This document shows, piece after piece, positions 54,260-61,670 of a stretch of DNA of 64,000 nt. The stretch lies in NCBI GenBank assembly GCA_023229645.1, contig JALNYU010000022.1, positions 3,714 to 67,713 of the forward strand, read 5' to 3'. How positions within the stretch are numbered: the first letter of the stretch is position 1; every line of letters begins with the position of its first letter. A model generated the notes under the pieces. It did no database searches. It was not told the origin of the DNA and was given only the letters and a program-made list of their open reading frames with translations. Made by a program: the position numbers and the translations under genes. Source of the stretch: Nevskia sp. GTDB lineage: Bacteria > Pseudomonadota > Gammaproteobacteria > Nevskiales > Nevskiaceae.

Positions 54260-55099
54260 TTGTCGAAGAACATTGAGATCGTGGAAGAAGAGACACAGGC
54301 CCTGGTTTTAAGCGAGGACGCGGCGAGCGAAACGCCAGCGGTGGATCTCGCCCAAATCGCGCTTATTTTCGAAGCCTTGCTATTGGCCGCCGATGGCCCG
54401 CTGTCGCTCGATCAGCTGAACAAGCTGGTGGGCGTCGAATTTAATCTGCAGAAACGGGAACTGCGCACGGCGCTGACGCTGCTCGGTAGCCGTTACGAAG
54501 GCAGCGCCAGTCAGCTGGTCGAAGTCGCCAGCGGTTGGCGCTTGCAAGTACGGCCCGAGTACGCCGAGTGGGTTGCCCGTCTCTGGCAGGAAAAGCCGCC
54601 GAAATATTCGCGCGCCTTGCTCGAAACGCTGGCGCTGATCATCTATCGCCAGCCGATCACCCGCGGCGAGATTGAAGATGTGCGCGGCGTTGCCGTATCC
54701 AGCAACATCTTGCGCACGCTGCTGGAGCGCGGCTGGATCCGCGAGCTGGGCCACAAAGAAGTGCCGGGTCGCCCGGCTTTATTCGGCAGCACGGCGCAGT
54801 TTCTCGATGACTTCAATCTGAAATCGCTGGACCAATTGCCGGCGCTGCCGGACATCAAGGATCTCGAACAGCTTGAAGCGGCGCTGGCGCGTATCAGCGG
54901 CGCTTTGCCGGCGCCGAGTGATGACGACGATGCGGCCGAGCCCCAACTTGCGGCTGATGCGCTAGAACCGGCTGCCGATGTTGGCGGTGTCGCCGTTGAC
55001 GCCATCGACGTTACTGACGCTGCTTTGCCGGCGCCCGACGCTGCCGAAACTGAATCACCCGCTGAACCGCTGCCCCCTACGGATACAACGAGCCTTTGA
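54260..55099 (+). CDS. scpB: segregation and condensation protein B
   Basis: Winged-helix dimer that binds ScpA in the condensin complex. 279 residues: LAQIALIFEALLLAADGPLSLDQL near the N-terminus, YSRALLETLALIIYRQPITRGEIEDVRGVAVSSNILRTLLERGWI in the core, then GRPALFGSTAQFLDDFNLKSLDQLP, followed by an acidic Ala/Asp/Pro-rich tail. The start is uncertain: TTG at 54260 or GTG at 54281; no good ribosome site is seen for either. The stop overlaps the rluB start. Confidence 0.93.
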   Translation: MSKNIEIVEEETQALVLSEDAASETPAVDLAQIALIFEALLLAADGPLSLDQLNKLVGVEFNLQKRELRTALTLLGSRYEGSASQLVEVASGWRLQVRPEYAEWVARLWQEKPPKYSRALLETLALIIYRQPITRGEIEDVRGVAVSSNILRTLLERGWIRELGHKEVPGRPALFGSTAQFLDDFNLKSLDQLPALPDIKDLEQLEAALARISGALPAPSDDDDAAEPQLAADALEPAADVGGVAVDAIDVTDAALPAPDAAETESPAEPLPPTDTTSL

Positions 55100-56043
55100 A
55101 CGCAGAACGAATTCAGAAAGTCCTGGCCGATGCCGGCGTTGCCTCGCGCCGCGCAATCGAAGACATGATCGGCGAGGGCCGCATCCGCGTGAACGGTGAG
55201 CCGGCGACGGTGGGCCAGAAAATCAGCAGCGGTGACCGCGTAACCGTCGATGGTCGGCAAGTCCGCCACTCGCAGGCGCCCGCCGCAACGCGCGTGCTGC
55301 TCTACAAAAAGCGCGTGGGCGAACTGGTAACGCGCGACGATCCCGACGGCCGCCGTACTGTTTTCCGCAAACTGCCGCCGCTCGACACCGGCCGCTGGAT
55401 CGCGGTCGGCCGGCTCGACATCAACACCTCCGGTTTGCTGCTGCTGACCAACGACGGCGAACTGGCGCGCCGCCTAACCCACCCGAGCTACGAGCTGGAG
55501 CGCGAATACGCCGTGCGCGTGCTCGGCGACGTCGGCGCAGAGGTGCTCGAGCGCCTGCGCAAAGGCGTGCAGCTGGAAGACGGGCCGGCGCATTTTGAAT
55601 CGATCGAACCCGGCGATCACAACGATGACGAGCGCCTGTCCGACGAACCCGGCGAGCGCACCACCAGCGCCAACACCTGGTGGCACGTCACGCTGAAGGA
55701 AGGCCGCAACCGCGAAGTGCGGCGCTTGCTGGAATCGCAGGAATTAAAAGTCAGCCGTTTGATCCGCGTGCGCTACGGTCCGATCATGCTCGGCCGCGGC
55801 ATCAAATCGGGCGGCTGGCGCGAACTGGAAGGCGACGAGCTGAACCAACTGCGCACGGCTGTGAAATTCGAAATCCCGAAAAAAGTGCGCGCCCCGCGCC
55901 CGGGTGCCGAACGCGGAAGCCGCCGTACAGCACCGCGCGATCTCGACGATGGTGGTGCGCCGCGCCGCGATGCCGCGAAGAAGACAGAGCGCAACGCCAA
56001 GCCGTCCGGCTGGACCGGCTACAAGCCGCGCAAGCCGGGTTAA
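55096..56043 (+). CDS. rluB: 23S rRNA pseudouridine-2605 synthase
   Basis: RsuA/RluB-family pseudouridine synthase. 315 residues: an N-terminal S4 RNA-binding domain (NAERIQKVLADAGVASRRAIEDMI, RIRVNGEPATVGQKI), the catalytic motif with Asp in VGRLDINTSGLLLLTNDGEL, EREYAVRVLG and GRNREVRRLLESQ. The C-terminal tail is basic and disordered, usual for RluB. The start is TTG, overlapping the scpB stop. Gene order scpA...scpB-rluB is conserved. Confidence 0.95.
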   Translation: MNAERIQKVLADAGVASRRAIEDMIGEGRIRVNGEPATVGQKISSGDRVTVDGRQVRHSQAPAATRVLLYKKRVGELVTRDDPDGRRTVFRKLPPLDTGRWIAVGRLDINTSGLLLLTNDGELARRLTHPSYELEREYAVRVLGDVGAEVLERLRKGVQLEDGPAHFESIEPGDHNDDERLSDEPGERTTSANTWWHVTLKEGRNREVRRLLESQELKVSRLIRVRYGPIMLGRGIKSGGWRELEGDELNQLRTAVKFEIPKKVRAPRPGAERGSRRTAPRDLDDGGAPRRDAAKKTERNAKPSGWTGYKPRKPG

Positions 56044-56151
56044 GCATCTGTAGATAACCGCCGTCGCTGCGCCTGCATTGTTGGTGCGGCGGGCGTCACC
56101 GGCGCGAGCAGACGGAACGAACACGCGTTACACAATCGCAAGGAGCGAACG

Positions 56152-56802
56152 ATGGATATCAAAAAGCAGGACACGGCGTTGTTGGTGGTCGATCCGCAGA
56201 ACGATTTTCTCAGTGAAACCGGCGCCACCTGGGGTTTGGTCGGTGACAGCGTCACCGAGAACAATACGATCGGCAATATCGATCTGCTATTCCGAACCGC
56301 AAAGCGCGCCGACTTCGCCGTCTTCATTTCGCCGCACTATTACTACCCGACCGATCACGGCTGGAAGTTCGTCGGCACCGTCGAAAAAATCATGCACGAC
56401 ATCAACATGTTCGGGCGTGCCGGCGCGCTGACCTTAGAAGGCTTCAAAGGCTCCGGCGCAGACTGGCTGGAGCGCTACAAACCGTTCATCGAAGACGGCA
56501 AGACGGTGGTCGTTAGCCCGCACAAAATCTACGGGCCGGAGAATAACGATCTCGCGCTGCAACTGCGCAAACGCGGCATCGGCAAAATCATTCTCGCCGG
56601 CATGTCGGCCAATCTCTGCGTTGAAGCTCATTTGCGTGAACTCATCGAGCAAGGTTTTGAAGTCGCCGTCGTGATCGACGCCACTGCTGGTGCGCGCCAT
56701 CCCGAACTCGGCGACGGCTACAAATCCGCGATCGTGAATTTTGGTTACATCGCGAATGCGGTTGTCACAACACAAGAAGTTGTTGCGGCGATGGCAGCTT
56801 AA
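56152..56802 (+). CDS. isochorismatase-fold cysteine hydrolase
   Basis: A 216-residue hydrolase. The catalytic triad positions are visible: Asp in LLVVDPQNDFLSETG, a Lys in the middle (VVSPHKIYGP), and Cys in LAGMSANLCVEAHLRELIEQ. The end VVIDATAGARHPELGDGYKSA fits the family. Members hydrolyse isochorismate, nicotinamide, ureas or other amides; the substrate cannot be named. AAGGAG precedes the ATG. It is the last clearly chromosomal gene before the accessory region. Confidence 0.88.
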   Translation: MDIKKQDTALLVVDPQNDFLSETGATWGLVGDSVTENNTIGNIDLLFRTAKRADFAVFISPHYYYPTDHGWKFVGTVEKIMHDINMFGRAGALTLEGFKGSGADWLERYKPFIEDGKTVVVSPHKIYGPENNDLALQLRKRGIGKIILAGMSANLCVEAHLRELIEQGFEVAVVIDATAGARHPELGDGYKSAIVNFGYIANAVVTTQEVVAAMAA

Positions 56803-56903
56803 GTTAAGGGGTGTCACGCGGGTAGGTGGCACTTGCTTCGGGTTCTGGGGGCATGGAAGTCCGCATTTATTATCGGCGCAGGTTCCTCAGAACCCGACAT
56901 ACG

Positions 56904-56980
56904 GCCCGGTATCATTTGAGCCGAGCCGTACCGCTCACCAAGCGGCGATGCGCCACGTCGGCTTGAAGCGCTAGTTGGGC
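56904..56980 (-). other. attC-like integron recombination site (degenerate R')
   Basis: On the minus strand: core GCCCAAC (R''), then TTCAAGCCGA (L''), a 30-40-nt interior, then TCGGCTCAAAT (L') and ACCGGGC in place of the expected GTTRRRY (R'). The complementary L''/L' arms and spacing fit attC; one core is mutated. The GIY-YIG gene stops inside it. Confidence 0.5.
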
Positions 56981-57547
56981 CGGCCCCGCGATTTGATTGG
57001 CTGAAGCTGCAACTGTAGGCATTAAGGAGAAAAAAGCTTGGCACCGCTCAACCACGGTGGACATAGATGATGTGCGGAACACTTCGGTGTGTAAGCGCTC
57101 ACAACCAACTGATATAGCGTCAATTGCCGTTTTTTCCCATAGCCGCTTACAGGGCCAATAGCCCACAACTTGTAAAAGAGGAGCCGCACACCGGTGCTTC
57201 TGTAGCCGCTCTGACAAGCTTGCTGCGAAGCCGAGCTTGAAGCGACCGGGGTCGTGAATTGGTTCCAGTGCGAGCAGATAAAAAACGCCTAGCTCTGCGT
57301 CTGATACCGCAATGTCTGCTGTTTTGGATATTGAACTTGTAGCGTCCAATTCCGAGCGCTGCCTTAGCTCCGCGAGAATGAGCTGAGCATCTTCATAAGA
57401 TACATACGCGATGAGTTGGCCTTTGCTGCTGGCGCTACGCTGTTTTGTTGTCTGGATGTTAAGGCGTGCCACCAGTTTGAAGATGGATTGCCTCCGCTTG
57501 CCGGCTTGATCAGCAAGATCGACTACAGATATAGGGTCGTTTGTCAT
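56912..57547 (-). CDS. GIY-YIG-like nuclease-fold protein, cassette gene
   Basis: A 211-residue protein. The N-terminal 60 residues could be a small helix-turn-helix (VVDLADQAGKRRQSIFKLVARL). The middle resembles a GIY-YIG module: GVFYLLAL, then FKLGFAASLSERLQKH with the Arg typical of the family, and a later Glu in LWEKTAID. Catalysis is not assured because the Tyr/Gly pattern is loose. The last 30 residues are encoded by the attC-like site itself, so they are likely passive. The ATG at 57545-57547 begins 13 bp after a GTTGGGC core. Role unknown; defence or DNA repair would be a guess. Confidence 0.55.
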   Translation of the reverse strand: MTNDPISVVDLADQAGKRRQSIFKLVARLNIQTTKQRSASSKGQLIAYVSYEDAQLILAELRQRSELDATSSISKTADIAVSDAELGVFYLLALEPIHDPGRFKLGFAASLSERLQKHRCAAPLLQVVGYWPCKRLWEKTAIDAISVGCERLHTEVFRTSSMSTVVERCQAFFSLMPTVAASANQIAGPAQLALQADVAHRRLVSGTARLK

Positions 57548-57559
57548 TCGTTCTTTTAA

Positions 57560-57566
57560 GCCCAAC
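57560..57566 (-). other. integron-type core site GTTGGGC ahead of the GIY-YIG gene
   Basis: The minus strand reads GTTGGGC (GTTRRRY), marking the 5' border of the GIY-YIG gene. The sequence just upstream (minus) is the end of the transposase remnant unit shared with the borders at 61.07 and 63.22 kb. Confidence 0.45.
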
Positions 57567-58106
57567 GAGTCTGTAGAAAATGCCCACCAGCGCTTTCACC
57601 CGAACGCGCAAAAGCGGTGATCGGCTCTAATGCCGCGTTGTTTGATCGGAATACGATCATCTGACGATTCCATTGTTTAGTCGGCCTCGGCGGAGGCAGG
57701 GCCGTGTTGGACGATATCCAACCGATTCTGTCATTGCCAAGTGCTTCATGGCGCCTTGCCTTGCAGCTTTTGTACGTTGTGCACCAAGGCAAATAGCTTC
57801 CACTGTGCATCCACCTTGCGTCGGGTTCTGAGCGCGAATCGGTGCAGGTGGTGATTGTGCAGGTTGCCGAAGACCGGTTCGACGATGCCGAGGCGTCGGC
57901 CGTACAGTAATAGCCCTTCACGGCTGTCGATCCGGGCTTTCATCGCCGTGGTTTGCGGGTGCAGGTCTTTGGCCTTGCTGCCGCGAAGAAGGTGACTTTT
58001 CAAAAGGCACCGACGTCCGGCTTGCGCAGGCACTGCGTCCGGAGTGGGCAGCCTTGGTAGAGGGCTTTCGTTCCTCCAAAACACAAGAAGAACAAGGGTC
58101 GGACAC
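57567..58106 (-). pseudogene. IS1182-like transposase remnant, copy A
   Basis: Only the transposase C-terminus is left, read leftward: HPQTTAMKARIDSREG, LLLYGRRLGIVEPVFGNLHN and VDAQWKLFALVHNVQKLQG with a stop at 57746. Further upstream the Cys-rich part is split over frames. About 180 bp of 3' non-coding IS sequence follow, ending with GGGCATTTTCTAC next to the core site. The N-terminal catalytic domain is absent, so it cannot be active. Similar copies are at 61.1, 61.7 and 63.2 kb. Confidence 0.75.
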
Positions 58107-58145
58107 TGAGGTTTCCGTTCATTTTTAATAAAATCCAGTCCGCCC
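58097..58145. repeat. REP-like hairpin element next to IS remnant A
   Basis: GGTCGGAC and GTCCGCCC arms around an AT-rich middle, followed by CCCCCAATTTTT. The same element occurs at 61609-61670 with better arms. Confidence 0.5.
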
Positions 58146-58167
58146 CCAATTTTTCGTATGCACCATG

Positions 58168-58392
58168 CTATGCGACCGACCGTGTTGCATAGTAAAAACC
58201 AACAATCAACAGTACAGGAATAATCAACGATGAAATAACCATGAGAATGTTTGCTATTCTATTGTTGCGAAAAATTTTTATTAGGTGGCAGGCTGTAATT
58301 GACGTTTGAAAAAAAGCGATCAGGTAAAACACCCAAGAGAACTGGCTATCAGCCATCGCGGCAAGGAATCCTTCAAATGGAGTTAAACTCAT
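58168..58392 (-). CDS. small two-TM membrane protein, candidate immunity protein
   Basis: A 74-residue protein with two hydrophobic helices: FSWVFYLIAFFQTSITACHL and IANILMVISSLIIPVLLIVGF. The start overlaps the stop of the peptidase gene (58389-58392), so both are made together. Small membrane proteins directly after a toxic cell-wall enzyme often serve as immunity proteins against periplasmic effectors. I do not recognise a family, so the immunity role rests on position and topology. Confidence 0.6.
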   Translation of the reverse strand: MSLTPFEGFLAAMADSQFSWVFYLIAFFQTSITACHLIKIFRNNRIANILMVISSLIIPVLLIVGFYYATRSVA

Positions 58393-59207
58393 TTATTGAA
58401 CTCCAAGAAATTCCATCTAACTCGGTCAAAGTATTTGATGAAATCATTGCTGCTATTCCCTGTGGTTGTATTCACATAATCCCATTGCCCTTTTCCTTTG
58501 TTGGAGTAGATTCCGCGTTCGATTGGCAACCCTGCATAAGCATTTTGCTGCGGGTCTGCGGAGTTTCTGCCAATCAGTTTGTTGAGCCAAGTAAGTGGGC
58601 GGTGAATGGTGTAATCAGAGTTGCCTTGATAAATGGCGATTGATTTATCATTTTTCGCAACAACTACTTGAATGTGATGGGCCACGCCACCGCTTGCGCT
58701 CCCCTTCGTATCGTGAGCTAGGGCCAATATATCGCCGGGCTGCAATTCTTCCAGCGTAGCGACCGCAACAGTATTGACGCCGGTTCGCTGCATGTCCGGT
58801 GCGCCGTAAGATAGCATGACCATTTCCGCGAAGCCGTAAATATTGGAGGCGTGGCGGTCGTGTTCGGATGTGTTGTAAATCTCCATGTTGCGGAACGTGC
58901 GGACCCCGGTTGTGAGCTTAACCGGCAAGCCTTTCGGTTCTGCATATTCACACAGCAAACGAATGGCGAAGTCTTCGCAAGTGAATCTGTTGCTTTTAAT
59001 GTCGCCGTCTCTGTTCCAGTACTGTTCTGTGCGTAACCTCTCGGCAATGCTGGGAACATTCTTCTGAAAATCTATGATGTCTGCCGAAGACCAGAATCTT
59101 GATGTTTTCCAGAAGACTTTTAGTTTTACTTTCGCGCCCTGTTTATCTGCTTTCGGGGTGAGTGCAATGGAGCGAGCCATTAGCGTAGATAGGGCTTCGG
59201 CGCTCAT
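58389..59207 (-). CDS. papain-like (NlpC/P60- or amidase-type) putative type VI effector
   Basis: A 272-residue protein. A Cys near residue 77 (RFTCEDFAIRLL) starts a helix, followed later by LQPGDILALAH (158-165) and GVAHHIQVVVAKND (His 177/178), then AIYQGNSD. This order, Cys-helix, PGDI strand, His strand, is that of NlpC/P60 and related peptidoglycan peptidases/amidases. No signal peptide is present, as for type VI cargo. The gene overlaps the PAAR gene before it and the two-TM gene after it by four bases each. Substrate cleavage of peptidoglycan is inferred. Confidence 0.6.
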   Translation of the reverse strand: MSAEALSTLMARSIALTPKADKQGAKVKLKVFWKTSRFWSSADIIDFQKNVPSIAERLRTEQYWNRDGDIKSNRFTCEDFAIRLLCEYAEPKGLPVKLTTGVRTFRNMEIYNTSEHDRHASNIYGFAEMVMLSYGAPDMQRTGVNTVAVATLEELQPGDILALAHDTKGSASGGVAHHIQVVVAKNDKSIAIYQGNSDYTIHRPLTWLNKLIGRNSADPQQNAYAGLPIERGIYSNKGKGQWDYVNTTTGNSSNDFIKYFDRVRWNFLEFNK

Positions 59208-59746
59208 TCGGCTATCTCCTTGGCAATTTCGCAGTCCAGCGCATCGCCGTAGTTTCCGGCGACAATTTTTGTTTTTCCATCAGCCTCTGTGACGCCCTCA
59301 ACGATTGCCCCTTGAGCATCGAAAAGCCTATATGGGATGCCGTCTAGCGGATTCCCGTCTTGATCCTCAAGAATGATGTATTGGTCGTAGTCGCAATTCT
59401 CGTGCTTGAGAGGTGCATATACAGGTATCCATTCCCCATCTTGGCCTGGCTTAAACGTTTCCGGTGCGGCTTCGCCGCTCTCCTTGCCCACGCCGTCAAT
59501 GTCGTTCAGGCTGGAATAACAGGGGCATCCGCCGCTTGTCGTCATGCCGTGAATGACCTGTGCGCGGCCATTGGTGAGCGTGGATAGCGGGAAGCCTTCG
59601 ACAATCACGCAGCTTTTACGGCAGGCGATGCGAGCACCTTGGAAGCTGTAGGCCCGCCCGTGGCTGGTGCAGGTCTGATCGCCTTCAACTACCGTGCCGC
59701 CGCACGCGGTTTTGTCGCCGTAGCGAATCCATCCGATGATCTTCAC
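59204..59746 (-). CDS. PAAR-domain protein with C-terminal beta extension
   Basis: A 180-residue PAAR-type tip protein. The N-terminal part shows the repeat pattern IRYGDKTACGGTVVEGD, RAYSFQGARIACRKSCV and HGMTTSGGCPCYSSLNDIDG with Cys/His residues for the tip metal. The C-terminal 80 residues (YIILEDQDGNPLDGIPYRLFD, IVEGVTEADGKTKI) look like a small transthyretin-like beta domain, typical of effector-loading PAAR extensions. It overlaps both neighbours by four bases. No VgrG or other T6SS gene is in the window. Confidence 0.8.
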   Translation of the reverse strand: MKIIGWIRYGDKTACGGTVVEGDQTCTSHGRAYSFQGARIACRKSCVIVEGFPLSTLTNGRAQVIHGMTTSGGCPCYSSLNDIDGVGKESGEAAPETFKPGQDGEWIPVYAPLKHENCDYDQYIILEDQDGNPLDGIPYRLFDAQGAIVEGVTEADGKTKIVAGNYGDALDCEIAKEIAE

Positions 59747-60183
59747 GCGTGGCCCCCTGTCGGTGACACGTAGCCTGGTTGCAGCAGGCCGAGGATGCCG
59801 TCACCGTCGGCGTACTCCCAAATCTGCAAGGAACTTTGCAAGCTGCTGATGATGGTGTCGCCGTTGTCGGTGGCGCTGCCTACAATCGCCATCGGCTGGC
59901 CTTTGTAGGTCAGCGCAGCGTCTGTGCCCGAGACGATTTTGCTTTCGGTGCCGTCTGGGTAGCGCACCACGTCGCCCACACAGGCGAAGCGGTGGCCGCT
60001 GATTTCCATACCCGTGCTGACCATAGCAACCTCGCCGCCTTGCTTGGTCTTTGCGCCCAACGTGGCGAGGTCATACGTGCCTTTGATTGGCCGTGCGGCC
60101 AACTTCGTCATGAACTCGGCAACCAAGCGCTGGCCTGCGGTCCGCTGCAACGCCTGGTTGAGCGAGCTGATGCTTGATTCCAT
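59743..60183 (-). CDS. PAAR-domain protein, first gene of the effector operon
   Basis: A 146-residue protein. After about 45 helical residues (SSISSLNQALQRTAGQRLVAEF) come the PAAR-like strands: GGEVAMVSTGMEISGHRFACVGD, YPDGTESKIVSGTDAALTYKGQ and PMAIVGSATDNGDTIISSLQS. The ATG at 60183 follows GGAGGG by 9 bases; an upstream in-frame start has no site. It leads a four-gene, fully overlapping operon. Its position suggests that it and the second PAAR protein form alternative tips or a sharpened pair for the effector. Confidence 0.75.
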   Translation of the reverse strand: MESSISSLNQALQRTAGQRLVAEFMTKLAARPIKGTYDLATLGAKTKQGGEVAMVSTGMEISGHRFACVGDVVRYPDGTESKIVSGTDAALTYKGQPMAIVGSATDNGDTIISSLQSSLQIWEYADGDGILGLLQPGYVSPTGGHA

Positions 60184-60366
60184 GCCGTAAGCCCTCCGAA
60201 TTGGCGATGCCCTGACCACGTGCCGAGCTAAACCGACGCGGCGGCTGAAAGCTGAAATTGACTGACCAGAAGTCTACTGCCGAACCTTGTATGCAGCCAA
60301 CACGCCGAGCTGGCTCGGGATGCCTCGCCCCAAAATGCCCAGACTAAAAGCCGCCACTGCATGCTT

Positions 60367-60432
60367 GCCCAACATGAAGTTGAGGGGCACGCCGCCGATA
60401 GGCGTCACGTCGCTTTGACGGAGGGGTTAGCC
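60367..60432 (-). other. attC-like integron recombination site after hicB
   Basis: 66 bp on the minus strand: GGCTAAC (R'', containing the hicB stop TAA), CCCTCCGTCAAAGCGAC (L'' side), a central hairpin ACGCC...GGCGT, CCCCTCAACTTCAT (L' side) and GTTGGGC (R', perfect GTTRRRY). The reading NPSVK just past the stop is a pattern I associate with ORFs that run into attC sites. The stem is imperfect. Confidence 0.6.
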
Positions 60433-60765
60433 GTCTGGTTGAACTGCGTGCTGCAGAACCTCGGTTGCCCACTGATTGAGGCTCTTGCCAGCCGCTTGCG
60501 CAGCGACCAAGGCTCGGCCGTGAATCTCCGGGGGCACACGAAGCAACAGCTTGCCGGAGGCTGGCTTTTCGGGGTGAACCCCTTCGCGCTTGCACTCGGC
60601 AAGGTACGCCTTGACCGCTAGCTCGAACTGCGACCGAAGCTCAGCAACGGCTTCACCGTGAAAGCTGATGATAGTGCGAATGCCGAGGATGCGGCCAACA
60701 AAAATGTTGTCGCGCTCGTCGTACTCGACGCGCGCGGTGTAACCTCTGTGGGACATGGTATTCAT
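60427..60765 (-). CDS. hicB: HicB-type antitoxin
   Basis: A 112-residue antitoxin. The N-terminal part is the degraded RNase-H-like HicB fold (GYTARVEYDERDNIFVGRI, FHGEAVAELRSQFELAVKAYLAECKREG). The C-terminal ribbon-helix-helix (KLLLRVPPEIHGRALVAAQAAGKSLNQWATEVLQ) binds DNA. It follows hicA with ATGA overlap and probably autorepresses through the palindrome in the hicA promoter. The stop codon lies in GGCTAAC, the first core of an attC-like site. Confidence 0.9.
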   Translation of the reverse strand: MNTMSHRGYTARVEYDERDNIFVGRILGIRTIISFHGEAVAELRSQFELAVKAYLAECKREGVHPEKPASGKLLLRVPPEIHGRALVAAQAAGKSLNQWATEVLQHAVQPDG

Positions 60766-61016
60766 GGCTGGACTCCTACACGCTCAAACAACTCTCGTGC
60801 CTCCTCGACCTGATAACGCTTGGCTTCCTTTCCCGGATGCGGGCGGTGGCAATGCCATTGCTCACCCATGAGTTCGATCTTCACGCGAGAGCCTTCCCGC
60901 TCAGTGACCGAGCCACCGAGAGCTTTGATGAGGGACTCGATCTCGGAGAACGAGATGGCGGCAGACGTTGGCCGAGCGAAGATGGCAGCGAGCGTCTTGC
61001 GTTGTCTGGCGTTCAC
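60762..61016 (-). CDS. hicA: HicA-type mRNA interferase toxin
   Basis: An 84-residue dsRBD-like toxin. KTLAAIFARPTSAAISFSEIESLIKALGG is the typical N-terminus and HCHRPHPGKEAKRYQVEEARELFERVGV carries the catalytic His and the end helix. HicA cleaves mRNA when free of HicB. The start GTG at 61016 sits only 6 bp after the -10 box, so the transcript may be leaderless. The gene begins 55 bp downstream of a GTTAGCC core. Confidence 0.9.
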   Translation of the reverse strand: MNARQRKTLAAIFARPTSAAISFSEIESLIKALGGSVTEREGSRVKIELMGEQWHCHRPHPGKEAKRYQVEEARELFERVGVQP

Positions 61017-61022
61017 CGCGTA

Positions 61023-61051
61023 ATGATATCAAAAAGTGCTATCACTTGCAA
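61023..61051 (-). promoter_or_regulatory. hicAB promoter with built-in operator
   Basis: On the minus strand TTGCAA (61051-61046) and TATCAT (61028-61023) with a 17-bp spacer. The spacer contains the perfect inverted repeat AAGTG-ATAG-CACTT (61034-61047), a likely HicB operator that would block RNA polymerase. Confidence 0.7.
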
Positions 61052-61071
61052 CGCACTACGCGCGTTGAGGC

Positions 61072-61078
61072 GGCTAAC
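61072..61078 (-). other. integron-type core GTTAGCC ahead of hicA
   Basis: The minus strand reads GTTAGCC. It is the exact inverted counterpart of GGCTAAC at the end of the SEC-C gene (61894-61900), with the IS remnants B and C lying between. The pair looks like R''/R' of one attC site split by the IS. Confidence 0.45.
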
Positions 61079-61608
61079 GAGGCCGTAGAAAATGCCTACC
61101 AGCGCTTTCACTAGAACGCGCGAAAGCGGTGATCGGCTCTAATGCCGCGTTGTTTGATCGGAATACGATCATCTGACGATTCCATTATGTGGTCGGCCTC
61201 GGCGGAGGCAGGGCCGTGTTGGACGATATCCAACCGATTCTGTCATTGCCAAGTACTTCATGGCGCCTTGCCTTGCAGCTTTTGTACGTTATGCACCAAG
61301 ACAAACAGCTTCCACTGTGCGTCCACCTTGTGTCGGGCTCTGAGCGTGAATCGCCGTAGATGGTGATTGTGGAGATTGCCGAAGACCGGTTCGACGATGC
61401 CGAGGCGTCGGCTGTACAGTAATAGCCCCTCACGGCTGTCGATTCGGGCTTTCATCGCGGTGGTTTGCGGGTGCAGGTCTTTGGCCTGCTGCCGTCGAAG
61501 ACGGTGACTTGTCGAAAGACACTGACGTCCAGCTTGCGCAGGTACTGCGTCCGGAGGGGGCAGCCTTGGCAGAGGGCTCTTGTGCCTTCAAAACACAAGA
61601 AGAACAGA
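61079..61608 (-). pseudogene. IS1182-like transposase remnant, copy B
   Basis: Same layout as copy A: C-terminal fragment MKARIDSREGLLLYSRRLG...VDAQWKLFVLVHNVQKLQG with stop at 61258, 3' non-coding part down to 61079, and a frame-broken Cys-rich stretch to about 61600. It lacks the catalytic N-terminus. Confidence 0.75.
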
Positions 61609-61670
61609 GGTCAGACTCTGAGGTTTTCCCTCATTTTCAATAAAATTCCAGTCTGACCCCAATTTTTCAG
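61609..61670. repeat. REP-like hairpin element next to IS remnant B
   Basis: GGTCAGACT (61609-61617) pairs with AGTCTGACC (61650-61658) around an AT-rich centre with its own CTGAGG...CCCTCA pairing, then CCAATTTTT. Motifs of the form GGGGTCAGACT are, to my knowledge, frequent near REP-associated transposase loci. Confidence 0.5.

Noticed and set aside
57746..58084. 112-residue reading frame as an intact gene
   Set aside because: It is the frame-shifted C-terminus of a transposase, with parallels at 61.3 and 63.4 kb, and lacks the catalytic domain.
60184..60366. A further small cassette gene between the attC-like site and the PAAR operon
   Set aside because: No reading frame with start, ribosome site and plausible composition; treated as leader of the PAAR operon.
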